The notes beneath the pieces were generated by a model. The model did no database searches, had not been told where the DNA came from, and saw only the letters and a program-made list of their open reading frames with translations. The position numbers and the translations under genes were made by a program. Shown here in pieces: positions 22,329 through 34,832 of a stretch of 64,000 nt of DNA. The first letter of the stretch is position 1, and each line of letters opens with the position of its first letter. The DNA is taken from NCBI GenBank assembly GCA_033725935.1, contig MU867067.1, forward strand, positions 62,001-126,000, in the 5' to 3' direction. The stretch comes from Cladorrhinum sp. PSN259 (lineage: Eukaryota > Ascomycota > Sordariomycetes > Sordariales > Podosporaceae).

Positions 22329-24460
22329 ATGACGTCGTCGTTAGCTGGAATTCCGGATCGGGGCCACCCCGCAGGCGAACATCGCTCCCAAACGCCGCCA
22401 ACCAAGAAGAAAGGAAAGGAACAGGCAAAACTCAAAATAACTGGAGACGGACTCGATGGACATGGACGCCCACGATTCGAGCTCGATCCCGATGCACTGA
22501 ATGAGCAGTCGCCCTTGCTCTCCCCGGCCTCAGCCTCGGGAGAAGACGATGGATTCATTGCTGGGCCCGCCGCCAACGAGGGCGCCGACGAGCACCAGGC
22601 GACTAAGAGCATCTGGTATCTCATCCTCTTGACCATTAGTATTGGTGGCCTGCAGATTGCCTGGTCCGTTGAGATGTCCAATGGCTCGCCCTACCTGCTC
22701 TCGCTCGGCCTCAGCAAGTCCCTCATGGCCCTCGTCTGGATCGCTGGTCCTCTTTCGGGCACCTTGGTGCAGCCATATGTCGGTATGCTGAGCGACAATT
22801 GCCGAATCAGATGGGGAAAGAGAAAGCCGTTCATGCTTGGAGGCGCCGTCGCTACTATCGCGTCGCTCATGTCCCTCGCATGGACCAAAGAGGCTGTTTC
22901 GGGCTTCCTCGGGTTGTTTGGTGCGAACCCCGAGTCACAGTTTGTCAAGTACTCGATCATCGTTATTGCAGTTCTTTGGGTATACATTCTCGATTTCGCC
23001 ATCAACACTGGTAGGTTATCGTAAAAACTCAACTCGGGTGCAAGGTGCGACAGATGCTAACAAGCGCCACAGTCCAAGCTGCAATTCGCGCGTTTATTGT
23101 TGATTGTGCACCTACCCACCAGCAAGAGGTCGCCAATGCCATGGCAAGTCGCTTCGTCGGAATCGGCAACATCGCGGGTTATCTTGCCGGCTACACCGAC
23201 CTGCCCAGCATTTTCTGGTTCTTCGGTGACACACAGTTCAAAGACCTCTGCTCGCTAGCTAGCATTGCGCTTGCGGTTACCGTTACCACAACATGCCTCC
23301 TCATCAAGGAGAGAGATCCCCGACTTGAGGGACCGCCAGCCAAGGACAAGCCCGGTGTCATGGCCTTTTTCCACAAGATCTTCACCTCCATCAAGCGGCT
23401 GCCACCTCAAACCAAGAAGGTGTGCCAGGTACAGTTCTGTGCCTGGATTGGATTCTTCCCCATGCTGTTTTATACATCCTCATACATTGGCGAGATCTAC
23501 GCCGAGCCATATCTCCAGAAGAACCCAAACATGACGCCCGAGGAGCTCGACAGGCTTTACGAAGACGCTACCCGAGAGGGAACCTTTGCCTTGCTCATCT
23601 TTGCAATCACCAGCTTGGCGACCAATGTGTTCCTCCCATTCTTCATCGCTCCTACATATGACAGCCAGTCATTCTCGCCGGCCGAATCTCCCGGCGAGGG
23701 TGGCCCCAGCTCACTCAAGGACTATGACGAGGAACAAAAGTCGTGGCTCGACTACTTGGTTATCCCGGGTTTTACCCTCCGCCGCGCATGGATGTTTGCC
23801 CAAATCCTTTTCACGGGAAGCATGCTGTGCACCGTCTTTGTGCGCACAGTTACGGCAGCAACCATCTTGATCGGTCTCGTGGGTATCACTTGGGCCTTGA
23901 CTCTGTGGGCTCCTTGGGCTATTATCAGCGCCGAAATTTCGAAGCGCGACGAGGCCAGACGTGCTGCTCAGCAAGCCCAGCAGCGAACTTTCTCTCCATC
24001 TCGCTCCCTTGACTATGAACAACGGAATAACTCGGATGATGATCAGGAAGAGGAGGAAGCTGCCGATCAGGCCGGCGTCATTCTGGGTATTCACAACATG
24101 GCTATTGCCGCTCCACAGATTATTGCTACGGTGGCTAGCAGTATCATCTTTAAAGTCTTCCAGAAGCCTCGTGGGGAGCCTGGGGATCACAGTATTGCTA
24201 TTGTTCTTGCGCTCGGTGGCATTACGGTATTGATTTCGGCGTTCTTTATCCATCGGATTCAAGATGAGCCTGAGGAGGTTGTTAATAGGGATGAGTTTTG
24301 CGCGGTTGAGGATGGTGAGGGAAGTATGGGCGGGAGCAGGGTCTTGTCTAGGCCGGGTACTGCTAGGAGCAGGACAAAGTCGCATGAGCAGTTGCCTAGG
24401 GCTAGTTTGGAGAGGGCTACGCTGGTCAGGAATCAGAGTTTCGGTGGTGCGGAGTATTAG
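22329..24460 (+). CDS. Sucrose/alpha-glucoside:H+ symporter-like MFS protein (GPH family)
   Basis: Two exons: join(22329..23010, 23073..24460), 689 aa. Seen: a 90-residue hydrophilic N-terminus, then about 12 membrane spans. Between spans 2 and 3 is the motif GMLSDNCRIRWGKRKPFMLGG, the family form of the MFS loop (GxxSDxxxxxxGRRRP). Another landmark is RAFIVDCAPTHQQEVANAMASRFVGIGNIAGYLAGY. The central cytosolic loop and the C-terminal tail are charged, the tail rich in Ser/Arg. These features match the sucrose transporter SUT/Slc45-like group found in fungi (for example S. pombe Sut1, an alpha-glucoside transporter). Substrate cannot be read from sequence. The start chosen is the first ATG (MTSSLAG) after an open, ATG-free stretch. 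It diverges from NHX1. Confidence 0.88.
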
Positions 24461-25132
24461 AGGGAAGGCATCGGGCTGATGAGGAGGTATGGGACAATGG
24501 TATATGTTTGCGAGAAGGAATCATTTGTAAGATGGTATCTTTTTGTTTGGAGGGTCGAAGGAGGAAGAGTCTTTTTTTGCAAGGCATTACATAAGGAATT
24601 TGCCTTGTTTCCCGTTTTCCTCACGCTGATGTTTTCTTCTTCTATTGGAAGCTGACTGGTGGGTGGGCATGGCATATTTATCTTTGGATTAAATTTATCA
24701 TTCTTTCATTGATTTACATAGAATAGGATTTCGGACATGTGCGTCCCAGAAGCGGAGTTGGAGGGTTGGCTGTATCATTCTCTGTCGTTTTCTCCTTGAC
24801 TTTCCCGTTTGTTCCGCTTGAACAGGTTGATGGTTTAGATGGACAGGTCGCGGGGCTCTGTTGGTTTTGTTTTGGATTATACTTCTTCATTCACCTAGAA
24901 ACCATTAATTGAATGACCTCCCCACGATATCATCACATTTTAACTTACCTAGGTCAGTTGTCACCCGATACTTGGTCCAACAAATGCAACAAGACGCCAT
25001 ATTCCGAAATCCTTGGCCTTCTGACATAATACAACGTCTTCCTATATTACTCCCGTACCCGTAGATGCCTTCTGTGGTGGGGTGGGTTAATCATCAGGGA
25101 GTTCCCGAGAAGCAGAAGACACGGCCGGGACA

Positions 25133-25139
25133 GGCTAAA
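25133..25139 (+). promoter_or_regulatory. GGCTAAA motif (XlnR/Xyr1-type) upstream of GH131
   Basis: GGCTAAA about 415 bp before the GH131 start codon matches the known core (GGCTAA/GGCTAAA) of the XlnR/Xyr1 cellulase-hemicellulase activator. A GTGGGG (CreA-type) lies near 25077-25082. The match is real; function is inferred. Confidence 0.35.
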
Positions 25140-25465
25140 GTCACTACACAGATCTTTCGGAACAATTTACGACCAGTGCTTTCTCCCTCAAATCAAATCT
25201 GATCTCAATTGCAGAACGTGAGCCTTCTGATGATGAATCCCGGAGGGCTGAGGTCCGGATATATATATTAAATTTTCCCCAGATTTTGTACGTACCATGT
25301 CTAGATGATCGGCCCGCGCAGCCTCCCTCTCTGCCAATTCGCTGTAGATGACACTGTCTTAATATATTCTCTCTCGTTGGACATCCCATGCCACTTTAAA
25401 CAGCGCAATATCAACCCGATGAAGGCTTGCTCCGAAGCCCACCCCACTCACTCAAACCAGGTTGG

Positions 25466-25472
25466 TATAAAG
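25466..25472 (+). promoter_or_regulatory. TATA box of the GH131 gene
   Basis: TATAAAG lies 87 bp upstream of the start codon, with CT-rich DNA between. This is the usual spacing for a TATA-driven, inducible secreted-enzyme gene in filamentous fungi. Confidence 0.6.
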
Positions 25473-25552
25473 TTCTCGCGTTCGCCCCCCCTTTTAAAAC
25501 CTGGTTGTGTTTACTGTCCACTCCCTTTAACAACACCTTTCTCACAGACACA

Positions 25553-26417
25553 ATGAAACTCTCCCCCTTGCTCCTCGCAGCCGCCGCTGGCACCGAGGCA
25601 GCGGTCCTCTGGGACGGCCGCTTCAACACGTTCACCTCGGCAAAGGACCTAAACACCTGGTCCTGGTCGAACCAGGTCGGCCCCTACCAGTACTACATCC
25701 ACGGGTCCGGAGCCGTCGAAAAGTACATCAACCTGTCGGCCGACTACAAGAACCCAAACGACACGGTGTCCCGGCAGGGCGCCAAGTTCACGCTCGACAG
25801 CACGGCCTACTGGAACGGCCAGAACATGAGGCGCACCGAGCTGATACCCCAGACCAAGGCGGCCATCAACAAGGGCAAAGTCTACTACCACTTCTCCCTG
25901 AGCCGCAAGGACACAAACGCCCCGAGCGTCAACAGGGAGCACCAGATCAACTTTTTCGAGTCGCACTTCACCGAGCTCAAGTACGGCTGGATCTCGGGCG
26001 AGCAGGGGGCCTCGAACCCGAACCTGCAGTGGATGACGAACCAGCAGAGCAAGTGGAAGACGGAGTGGAAGGCGGGTGTCTGGTACAACTTTGCTTACGA
26101 GATTGTAAGTTTTGTTCCCCCCTCCCTCCCACCGCCCCGAACAACAATGAAATAATGATACTAATGAAAATAAAATAAAATAGGACTTTAGCGGCAACCG
26201 CGTCGGCCTCTGGCAGTCAGAAGGCGGCAACCCCCTCAAGCAGGTCGTCGCCCCCGTCTCGGTCTCGACCTCGTCCAACGGAGCCGACTGGCACTTGGGC
26301 GTCCTTGAACTCCCCCGATCGGGATACTCTGATGCCGTTGAGGACTTTTACTTCTCTGGCGTTTACATTGAGGATGGAACCATCACCACAGCTATTGGTG
26401 GACCTCCTGGCATGTAA
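25553..26417 (+). CDS. Secreted glycoside hydrolase family 131 beta-glucanase
   Basis: Two exons: join(25553..26104, 26184..26417), 261 aa. The first 16-17 residues form a signal peptide (MKLSPLLLAAAAGTEAA). The mature protein opens with VLWDGRFN and contains WSWSNQVGPYQYYIHG, RTELIPQT and HQINFFESHFTELKYGW, and ends DFYFSGVYIEDGTITTAIGG. These are landmarks of GH131. No cellulose-binding module or linker is attached. Known: GH131 enzymes cleave beta-1,3-, beta-1,6- and mixed beta-1,4/1,3-glucans, acting on fungal or plant cell walls. The coding region is noticeably C-rich at third positions compared with neighbours, consistent with high expression. The TATA box and GGCTAAA upstream suggest inducible control. 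Confidence 0.9.
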
Positions 26418-26853
26418 ATATAAAAAAATGAAGAGGAAGAAAAAAAACTGACAGTTGGCTGCTTTAGCATAAGTAAATTGATGAGTAGCCGGCCGAGTTG
26501 GGCTTGGGTTGACTGCCGAAAAGGGGGCAAGAAAATGTTGGTAGACAAGAGTGGCATGTACATGACGTTGAGTATTGCACATAAATATATGAGAATTTAC
26601 TTCAAGAACAGTCCGTGTCACCCAGAATCAGAAGGCATCCTGAAAAAGAAATTCATGTTAAAATCATCCCTTGAAATTACGACGGCCTACCGTTTGTCTT
26701 CCAGGCACCAGGCTTGAGAAGGACAACAAGGAAAGGGACACGTCTTCGGGAGAATAAAAATTGAAGAAAAAAGACTGGCTACACATATCTCTCAAAGCAT
26801 GTATATACATGAAAAATTCCGTCCCGAAAAAAGAAAAAAGAAATTCAAAACAG
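26418..26853. other. Convergent intergenic region
   Basis: 436 bp between the stop codons of GH131 and the Asn/Gly-rich membrane protein. It is A/T-rich and contains only 3' UTR-like sequence. Confidence 0.6.
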
Positions 26854-29335
26854 TTAGGGTATCCTAGAAGATGGCAAAGCGCTCTCAATGCGCCTCGGCG
26901 CTTCATCATCCATCATCATGTTAAAAGACTGTTCATCCGGAGGGTTATGTATTCCCGGGATTCCTGGGTGTCCCGGAATTTGTGGCACCGGCTGCTGTGC
27001 AGTCTCATTGTATCCGCGTTGCTGTGTCCTCTGGATTCGTCCTGCCTGTTGGTCGACCCACGAATTCAAAGACCTGAACCGCGGAGGCTGATCCTCACTG
27101 GTCTCGGTAAGTACCGTGTCTCTCTTGGTCTGAACTTGGCTTTGCGACTGCCATGAAAATCGTGAAGGATAATGGCTGGATGCACGAGCAGGTGTTTTAG
27201 CTGGCGGCAGCGGCGTGACGAGCGAGTTTGAGACAATCATGCCCTCATCGCCGAATCCAGATGACAGGGATGAGACTTGACTTGATCGAGTGCCGCCCTT
27301 CCGCTGATTTGGTGCCGAGGGAACGGTAAGCTCCTGCTGCGCTACCGGAGACTGATTATAATAAGTTGTTGGGACCATAAGTGGTATGCCAGGACCATTT
27401 GGATCGCCGGGTAAGATGTAACCCCCAAACTGAGCGGCATTCGTGGAGCTAAACGAGGGCTGAGGTTGATGGTTATAAGACATGACGCCAGCCATGGAGG
27501 GGAGTGTGGCAAAATTCAGAGTGTTTGCTGGGCTATATGCGGTGTTTGGATTGTATGGCTGCTGGTAAAAGCCCCCCTGCTGTAAAGTCTGTTGGTCGAA
27601 GGGCACAGCTCCTGGGCCTGCTTGCAGCTGTTGCGGAGAGAATTGTGTCTGCAACTGCAATTGCGGTGGCTGCTGCGAGGGCTGGCCTTGTGTCTGAGGT
27701 TGGCTTTGTGGCCGAGGCTGAATCTGTGATTGCGGTTGAGATTGTGGTGGTTGAGCTTGCGGTGGATTTTCTTCCACCAACGGTACCTTTTCGCGGCCAT
27801 AAAACCCATCTAGGGACGGCTCAACCGGGCTGCCGGCCTTCTCGCGGTAGCTTGGTGGAGGGGAACCAGTGATGGTTGATTCGTCCATTGACCGTGAATT
27901 CGTGTGTCCAAAGAATGGAATCATACTGATAAAACGATTCAAAGATGGGCCGTTAGAGCCGCCCCGGCTGCCCTGCTTCCTGGACTTCTTCATAGTTCGC
28001 AAAACCATCCACGCAATAAAACAAACCAAGATGAAAGCCCCTATTGACCCTACTGAGATCAAGACTCGCTCGGCTGTAGGGTCCATTCCCCCTTGTGGGG
28101 CCACTAAACGGTTGCTGTTATCGACATTCCCAGCTCCAGGGGGAGCAACAACAGTGGGATCGCCTTGATTATTGCCTCGGTTGCCCACGTTGGTATCCAG
28201 CAATTCCGGTGGAGGAACTGAGGTCGGTGCGGGGGCCAGATACTCTGGCAACACACTATTTGAAAGCTGGGCATTTTCAACAGGCTGGGTTGAAGGCAAG
28301 CCATCTAAGCCTGTCGGTGTCACTAAAGGTAGAGACCCGGTCACTGTTGGGTTTCCCTATTTATCGTGTTAGAAATTTTTGTTGCAATTGCATTAAGACA
28401 ATACTTACTTCTATTGGTGGCGTCGGGGCGAGAGCAGACTGCAAAATGACAGCTCCCTGATTAGGGACAACTGACGCATCTACTGGTACAACGGCGGGAT
28501 CTGTTGGAGGAGGTACAGGTTCAGCGGTGACGGCTGGAAATGGAGCAGGTTCAGATGCGGGCGCCGGTTCTATGGGCGGCGGTGGAACGGAGGATGTGGG
28601 CTCGATTGAGCCGCTGGTTGTTGAGCTTGGATCGGTAGTCCTGTCAGTACCGTTCCTATTTCTGCCGCCACTTCCCCCGTTGCCATTGTTTCCACTGCTC
28701 TCGTCCTTGTTGTTCTCTTCATCGCCCTTATCGCTGCCATTATTGCTACCATTTCCCCGACCGTTGCCACTCCCGTTCCCCCTGTTATTGCCATTCCCGC
28801 TGTTGCTGTTGTTGTTACCACTACCGTTGCCAGTGCGATTTCCGTTACCGTTCCCTCCCGCGGTACCACTGCCGTTGCCGTTGCCGTTACCATTGCCACC
28901 ACCATTCCCGCTGCCACTTCCAACCCCGTTTCCACCTCCATTACCGTTGCTACGGTTTTGCCCATTCCTTCTACTATCATCACCGCTGTTGTTGTTATTG
29001 TTGCCGCTGCCACCTCCACCTCCACCTCCACCTCCAAAGCTGCCGCCACCGTTCCCACCTCCGTTCCCACCGCTGTTACCACCACCACCACCAAAACCAC
29101 CACCAAAACCAAAACCACCCCTATTCCCCCTTGAGTTGCCATTGTTCCTGTTGCTATCTTCCTCTTCATTCTCATCCTGGTTGTTCCTGTTGTTCCCCCC
29201 TCTGAACCGTGGCCGTCCGTTATTGTCATTGCCATTGTCTTGCCGAGAGTTTAGAGCTTTTCTTTGCAATAACTGAGGTCCGTTGTCCATCCATCGTCGT
29301 AACCCCTCCCCTCCTCGATCCTTCAGAGGCGCCAT
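26854..29335 (-). CDS. Asn/Gly-rich single-span membrane protein of unknown function
   Basis: Two exons: complement(26854..28355+1, i.e. 26854..28356, 28409..29335), 809 aa. I do not recognise a named family. Seen in order: a basic N-terminus without an obvious signal peptide (MAPLKDRGGEGLRRW), about 170 residues of Asn/Gly runs (NGNGGGNGVGSGSGNGGG and similar, roughly 50-215), a Pro/Val/Ala/Glu-rich region, one membrane span (VLISVGSIGAFILVCFIAWMVL, about 407-428) followed by the basic stop-transfer KKSRK, then a 380-residue Pro/Gln-rich cytosolic-type tail. A long extracellular low-complexity stalk, one span and a disordered tail resemble the plan of fungal wall-stress sensors (Mid2/Wsc-like), but no Cys-rich WSC domain is present. 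Sensor function is therefore only a guess. Confidence 0.75.
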
Positions 29336-32300
29336 TCCCTCCCTATCCCAAGCTCGCCTGCGGCAGTTTCCAGTGGTGATCGGGTCAGAGCGCCCACTAT
29401 GCTCATATCATTTATCTCATCGATATCCTTTTTGGTATATACGGAACACAGTTCGTGATGTGTGATGCTTGTGAAGATTGAAATCAAAGTATTAAAAGAA
29501 TGGCATAAAAAAGAATAAGATTATTAGGGAAAAATAAAGCCGAAAAGAATACGGAACGGAAGACTAGAAGGAATAAACGAACGGGAAACCGGCCCTGTGG
29601 GAAGAAAGGAAAGTAGTGGGCAGTAATGGAAAAGTTGAAAGAGGAAGACAGAGGAGAGCAAGCAACGAATATCGGGTCCCCAGGTTGATCACCCAGCCGT
29701 GGTGTGAATGCATGACGAACCAAGCCCTTGAGCCCCCTCAACGAGGGCATCAGGGATGGCACGAGCGAAAAGCATGGGGTTGAATTCTGCCAATATCGAA
29801 AACCCCCAAAACCCAGATACCAAGAGCCGGAGATGGCACAGGGATCTCTCGTCCGGCGTCAGGTGCTAGGTAGGAGGGGGTTCATGATGGCGGGGAACGG
29901 GAGACGGCACAGCAAGGAGGTTGCGAGATCTGGGCTGGATTAGGAATAGAGTCGGGCACTTCCCAGACTCTGATCATCGAGGGGAGCTCGTAGCGGCGCT
30001 GGACATTGTTGTGCAGATGTGAATGGGACATGCTCCCCGAGTGTGAGACTCGGTGCGGCTGCACCGAAAGTTGTTTGTGGGGTTGTATCGTTGCAGGTTG
30101 CGCAGAGGTCCAAGCCCAGCGTGTGAGAGCGGAGAGGAGAACAGGGGTTTGGGTTGTCTCAGCCATTGAAGTTCTTGTTTCAGCCGAGCGAAGAGAGCCA
30201 AAGGTGGGGGAAGGAGCTCTCAGACAAACTCGCTTGAGAAAAAAAAAAGGATAACCGAGCTGCAAGACTGTACTTTTGACACTGAGGCTTGACGAGATGG
30301 TGTTGAATTGGCAGGCGGTATCCGTACATACTGCCATCGCTTGCGGTTCCCCGTCCGCTGACTGATGGTGAAGCTGTGTTGGCGATAACATCGAAACGGC
30401 GCCAAGACAGCCTTCTCCAATTGCTTACTTCAGGGTCCCCAAGTGCCTCGTCCGTCTCTCCACACGCCAATCAGGTAGCTCCTGATTGAAGCCTTGGTTG
30501 AAGAGACGGCAGAGTGAAGATCAGTCGTGTAGAATAACTCAGAATGTCAATCCGGGAGTTGTTCGAAACTGAACAAGAACATTATTTCTCTAAAAGATTG
30601 GTGGACACGAACTTGGCAGCTGGGAAAAAAAAGCGATGCATGATTCTTTGATAGAGTGTGCCAGTGGATTGGGATGGATGGCAACCGATGAGATGCGGGG
30701 TGGTAGTGCGTGCACCTTGACCACGGAATGCGATCTTTGCAGATCGTTCATGCGCTGTGTTGAAGAGGGTAGCGGTCCGGAGGTACATCAAGCCAGGCAA
30801 ATTTGGATGTGTCAGAGATCAAACCACCGGGCAGATAAACTCCGAGAGCGTCTGGAAAGAATGACCTGAAAAGGATGCCATAGTTTCCATTCATTATACT
30901 AAGAGAACCGTGCACTCAAGTTCTCTCCCTTCAGACTGTCCACATTTGGTGAGAAGTTGGGAGGTGTGACTTTTTCTTCTGGAACTCACTCATTGGCCAT
31001 CACGACCCCCGGCCGAAAGGCGGAAAATTGTTTTTGTATCATTCAAGGTGCATATTTGGCATGTGCCAGAGCCTTGGGATAGGTACCGAATCTGTGAATT
31101 ACCCGAGAAATCATCGTCGGGCATCGGGTACCCTTCGGGGTTGCGGGATCTTCGAGATTGGGAGTCTGCTGATTCTTGTTTGGCAGCCTCGGTGCACATG
31201 TCGAAGAATAAGAATTTGACTTTGAGAAAAATAGATGAGTTCGATTGTTTAGGAGAATATTCAAGGTTGGTAGAAGGAGTAACAAATGAATCGAAAGCTC
31301 TTGACCAGTTATCGCAGCAGATAACCTAGCACTTACAACTTCCACGAACAAGCTCCGGGGCCGGCTTGGCAAACCCGGTACGGAGACCCAGACCTGCCCG
31401 ATCACGGTTCGGGATCCAAGCCCGAGCCGAAGCAAAGGAACAAACCACCACAATACGGCGCGGGATGCATGTGCCGAATTACACGCACAGACGTGGAAAG
31501 GGTTTCCATGTGATAGCGGATTTATATCACACACGTCTTCTCAAGCTTGACCCTAGCTGACAGAAATGCATCGAATGCCATCCATGTCGTCCGACGTCGG
31601 TATCCCGGTGACAACATTCAATTCCAGGAGGGACGCCTAACATCAGACGGAGATGCCGATCAAATGCGTTGTATTTTAGAAGTCGATGAGAGCGGGAATT
31701 TAAGTTATCATACAACTTGAGGAACTAACTATATGACAGTCCGCCTGCCGTTCTCCTGCGTTCTTTTGGTGATTATCAGCCAGTCACGTCCTTATCTCAC
31801 ATGCGCGGTTTCCTTGCGATTGGTTAGGCGTTGGGGGTCCAGCCAGCAGCCCAAAAAATCTCGGATATAGGCAGTCAGGATTTTTCTCGAACCAATGGCT
31901 TCAACATAGGGCATTCGGTAGCGAGGGGAGTAAATGACTCTTGGTATGTCTGATGCTCTTTGGAGGTTCATGATCTGAGTTCGAAAAGTTTCAACTTGCA
32001 AAACTCGAGTCCAGAATGTCTGTCGTCATCTATGTATCCCTGCAAAATCCTCTATGATTATCTTGGCAGAAATAAAGATGGGTCAGAGTGGGGGGGAAAT
32101 GCCGGATTCGCACTGCCTGAATGGCTGGTGCCCGAAGCTAGCGGCGCCATCAAAGAAAAACGCCGATGGATGAAATCAAAAAAGTGTGAAAAAAAGACAG
32201 GGAGCTCCTTAGCTTGTATCTTAGTCACGATCCAACACCCACCCCTCGACCACCCTCAAAGCTACCCTACTTATCAAACCTGTGAGATCTTTTTTTTCTT

Positions 32301-32438
32301 CTGGGTTTTTCTCTTGCTGCTGTTTCAACATCTCTCTGCCAGTATCGCCAGCCCTCTCCCACCAATCTTTGACCCCTCTACGCAGGCTCTTCCCGCCGTT
32401 GCCAGACTGCCCGTGATCGCCAACCGGGAGTTTCCACT
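29336..32438. other. Long divergent intergenic region
   Basis: 3.1 kb between the Asn/Gly-rich protein (-) and NADH dehydrogenase (+). The final 150 bp before 32439 form a CT-rich leader without upstream ATGs. Frames such as 29882-30391 (-) lack any recognisable domain and were not accepted. No RNA gene was recognised. Confidence 0.5.
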
Positions 32439-34256
32439 ATGGCCTCCTCATCCCGCGCTTTGGCCCTGGGCAAGCTCGCTGTCCCTCATGCGGGTGCCAC
32501 TTTGGTGCGATCTTCCCAAGCTTCACCCAGACTTTTCCTCGAGGCGTCAAGGAAAACTGTCTCCCCCAGACCTGTCTTTGGCAGCATCCAGGGACCTGTC
32601 TCGAGGCAATTCCGGCGCGGCTATGCTGATCAGGTCTCTCCTGTTGAGCCTGTTCCCAAGAAGCGCCGATTCCGGGCGCTGAGGTGGGCATGGAGACTGG
32701 GGTATCTTTCAGCCCTTGCCGGTGTCGCATACATTGGGTATGGCGTCTACCAGGACAGACACCCAGAGCCTCAAATCGAGCCCGATCCGTCCAAGAAGAC
32801 CCTCGTAATTCTCGGTGAGTTCGCATTGCGCAATCTCAAAGTGCCCCGCGCAGACTGCTAACTTACCCCTCCAACAGGAACCGGATGGGGCTCTGTCTCC
32901 CTCCTCAAGCGCCTCGACACTGAGAACTACAATGTCATCGTTATCTCGCCTCGCAACTATTTCCTTTTCACCCCATTGCTCCCATCATGCACCACCGGCA
33001 CTATCGAGCACCGCTCCATCATGGAACCCATCCGCACAATCCTTCGCTCCAAGAAAGCGAGCGTAAGATTCTACGAGGCCGAAGCTAGTTCCATCGACCC
33101 CGATCGCAAGGTTGTGCGCATCTTTGATAATTCCGAAGTAAAGGGTGACATGACCGAGACCGAGGTTCCTTACGATATGTTGGTGATTGGTGTTGGTGCT
33201 GAGAACGCCACTTTTGGCATTCCCGGTGTTCGCGAGCACTCCTGCTTCTTGAAGGAGATTGGTGATGCCCAGAATATTCGCAAGAGAATTATGGACTGCG
33301 TAGAGACGGCGGCCTTCAAAGACCAGTCGCCTGAGGAGATTGACCGTCTCATGCACATGGTTGTCGTTGGTGGTGGCCCAACAGGTGTTGAGTTTGCCGG
33401 TGAGCTTCAGGACTTCTTCGAGGAGGATATCAAGAAGCTGGTTCCCGAGATCAGCGACCGCTTCCGGGTGACGCTGATTGAGGCTCTTCCCAACGTTCTC
33501 CCCAGCTTCTCCAAGCAACTAATTGAGTACACTGAGAGCACATTCAAGGAGGAGAAGATTAACATTCACACCAAGACTATGGTCAAGAAGGTGACGGACA
33601 AGGCGGTCGAGGCTGAAGCTACCGGCCCTGACGGCACCAAGGAGAAGATTGTCTTCCCCTACGGTCTCCTCGTGTGGGCCACCGGCAATGCCGTGCGCCC
33701 TGTCGTCAACGACCTCATGTCTCGCATCCCCGCGCAAAAGAACTCTCGCCGCGGCCTTGCCGTCAACGAGTACCTTGTGGTTCAGGGCACTCGCGACATT
33801 TGGGCTGTCGGTGACTGCGCCGTGGCCGGATACGCGCCTACTGCCCAGGTTGCCAGTCAGGAGGGTAACTTCCTGGCTCGCCTTCTCAACAACATGGCCA
33901 AGACTGAGGCTCTCGAGACCAAGATCCGTGAGCTCAGCTCAACCTTAAACCTCGAGCCTGGCAACACCGCCGAGATCTCTCGCGAGATTGAGGAGTACGA
34001 GCGCCAGCTCCGTCGCATCAAGGACGTCAAGCCCTTCCACTACAGCCATCAGGGCAGTCTTGCCTACATTGGCAGTGAGAAGGCCGTCGCTGACGTCACT
34101 TGGTTCAACGGCAACGTCGCCGCTGCCGGTGGCTTGACCTACCTTTTCTGGAGGTCCGCATACCTCAGCATGTGCTTCAGCACCAGGAATCGCCTCCTGG
34201 TCATCAACGACTGGATCAAGTCCAAGGCTTTCGGCCGTGATCTCTCGCGTGAGTAA
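32439..34256 (+). CDS. Alternative (type II) NADH:ubiquinone oxidoreductase, mitochondrial
   Basis: Two exons: join(32439..32814, 32878..34256), 584 aa. Seen: an Arg/Ser-rich mitochondrial presequence, then a hydrophobic span (LGYLSALAGVAYIGYGVY, about 85-102) behind a KKRRFRAL basic patch. The first dinucleotide fold is LVILGTGWGS (about 122-131, split by the intron) and the second VVVGGGPTGVEFAGE (about 288-301). A third landmark is DIWAVGDCA, then AQVASQEGNFLA, and a C-terminal membrane-anchoring region (YLFWRSAYLSM...VINDWIK). Known: NDH-2 oxidises NADH and reduces ubiquinone without pumping protons. There is no EF-hand insertion, so this is not the calcium-dependent NDE1 type. The span after the presequence suggests an external (intermembrane-space) enzyme, but NDI versus NDE cannot be settled here. 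Confidence 0.93.
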
Positions 34257-34832
34257 AGGTTTTAAAAAGCCAAGTTGCTTGTGATTGTGAAGAGCTTCAT
34301 TTAGCGAATATAACATACCCCTTCTCCTTTTCTCTTTCTTTTGTTGATATTGTCGGTTGTACGTTGATAATGACGACGGAGTCAGGGAGGAACTTATCCT
34401 TATAGACCGCTGGGCTAGACTGGTTTCTTCTTTTTTTTGGTTTTTATTAGGCGGGATAGACAGAGGGCAACGATCATGGCGGGTTTCATTTTTCCGTTGC
34501 AGTAGTACACAATACTGTAGATAGTATGTAAATATTCAAAGTCATGTATACCTACACAAACATGTGACACCCTAACGGCTTTTAAAGTGGCGAATGACTC
34601 TTCGGATGACCCCATGAACCCCTGAACAATCAAGGATAAAGCTGGGAAGAGGTTGATGAAGGGGAGCTGATGTATAAGATATGCAGCCGATAAATAAAAT
34701 CCACTCTTGGGTTGAATTAAAGTTATCAGATGGAAAGATGGAATGAGTAAATCGATTTTTACCAATTCATGGAGGTAAGCGACAGGCAAACATCAGAAGA
34801 AAACCAAGTGCAAACCCCCCCGGGGCCCGTAG

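Larger units (their letters stand above)
24461..25552. other. Intergenic region upstream of GH131
   Basis: 1.09 kb holding the sugar transporter 3' UTR and the GH131 promoter, including a TATA box and a GGCTAAA motif described separately. No gene was seen. Confidence 0.6.

Noticed and set aside
28527..29276. 249-codon plus-strand frame of Leu/Pro runs
   Set aside because: Mirror of the Asn/Gly repeats of the minus-strand gene; pure low complexity.
29882..30391. 169-codon minus-strand frame
   Set aside because: No domain, signal peptide or splice-supported extension; composition looks random.
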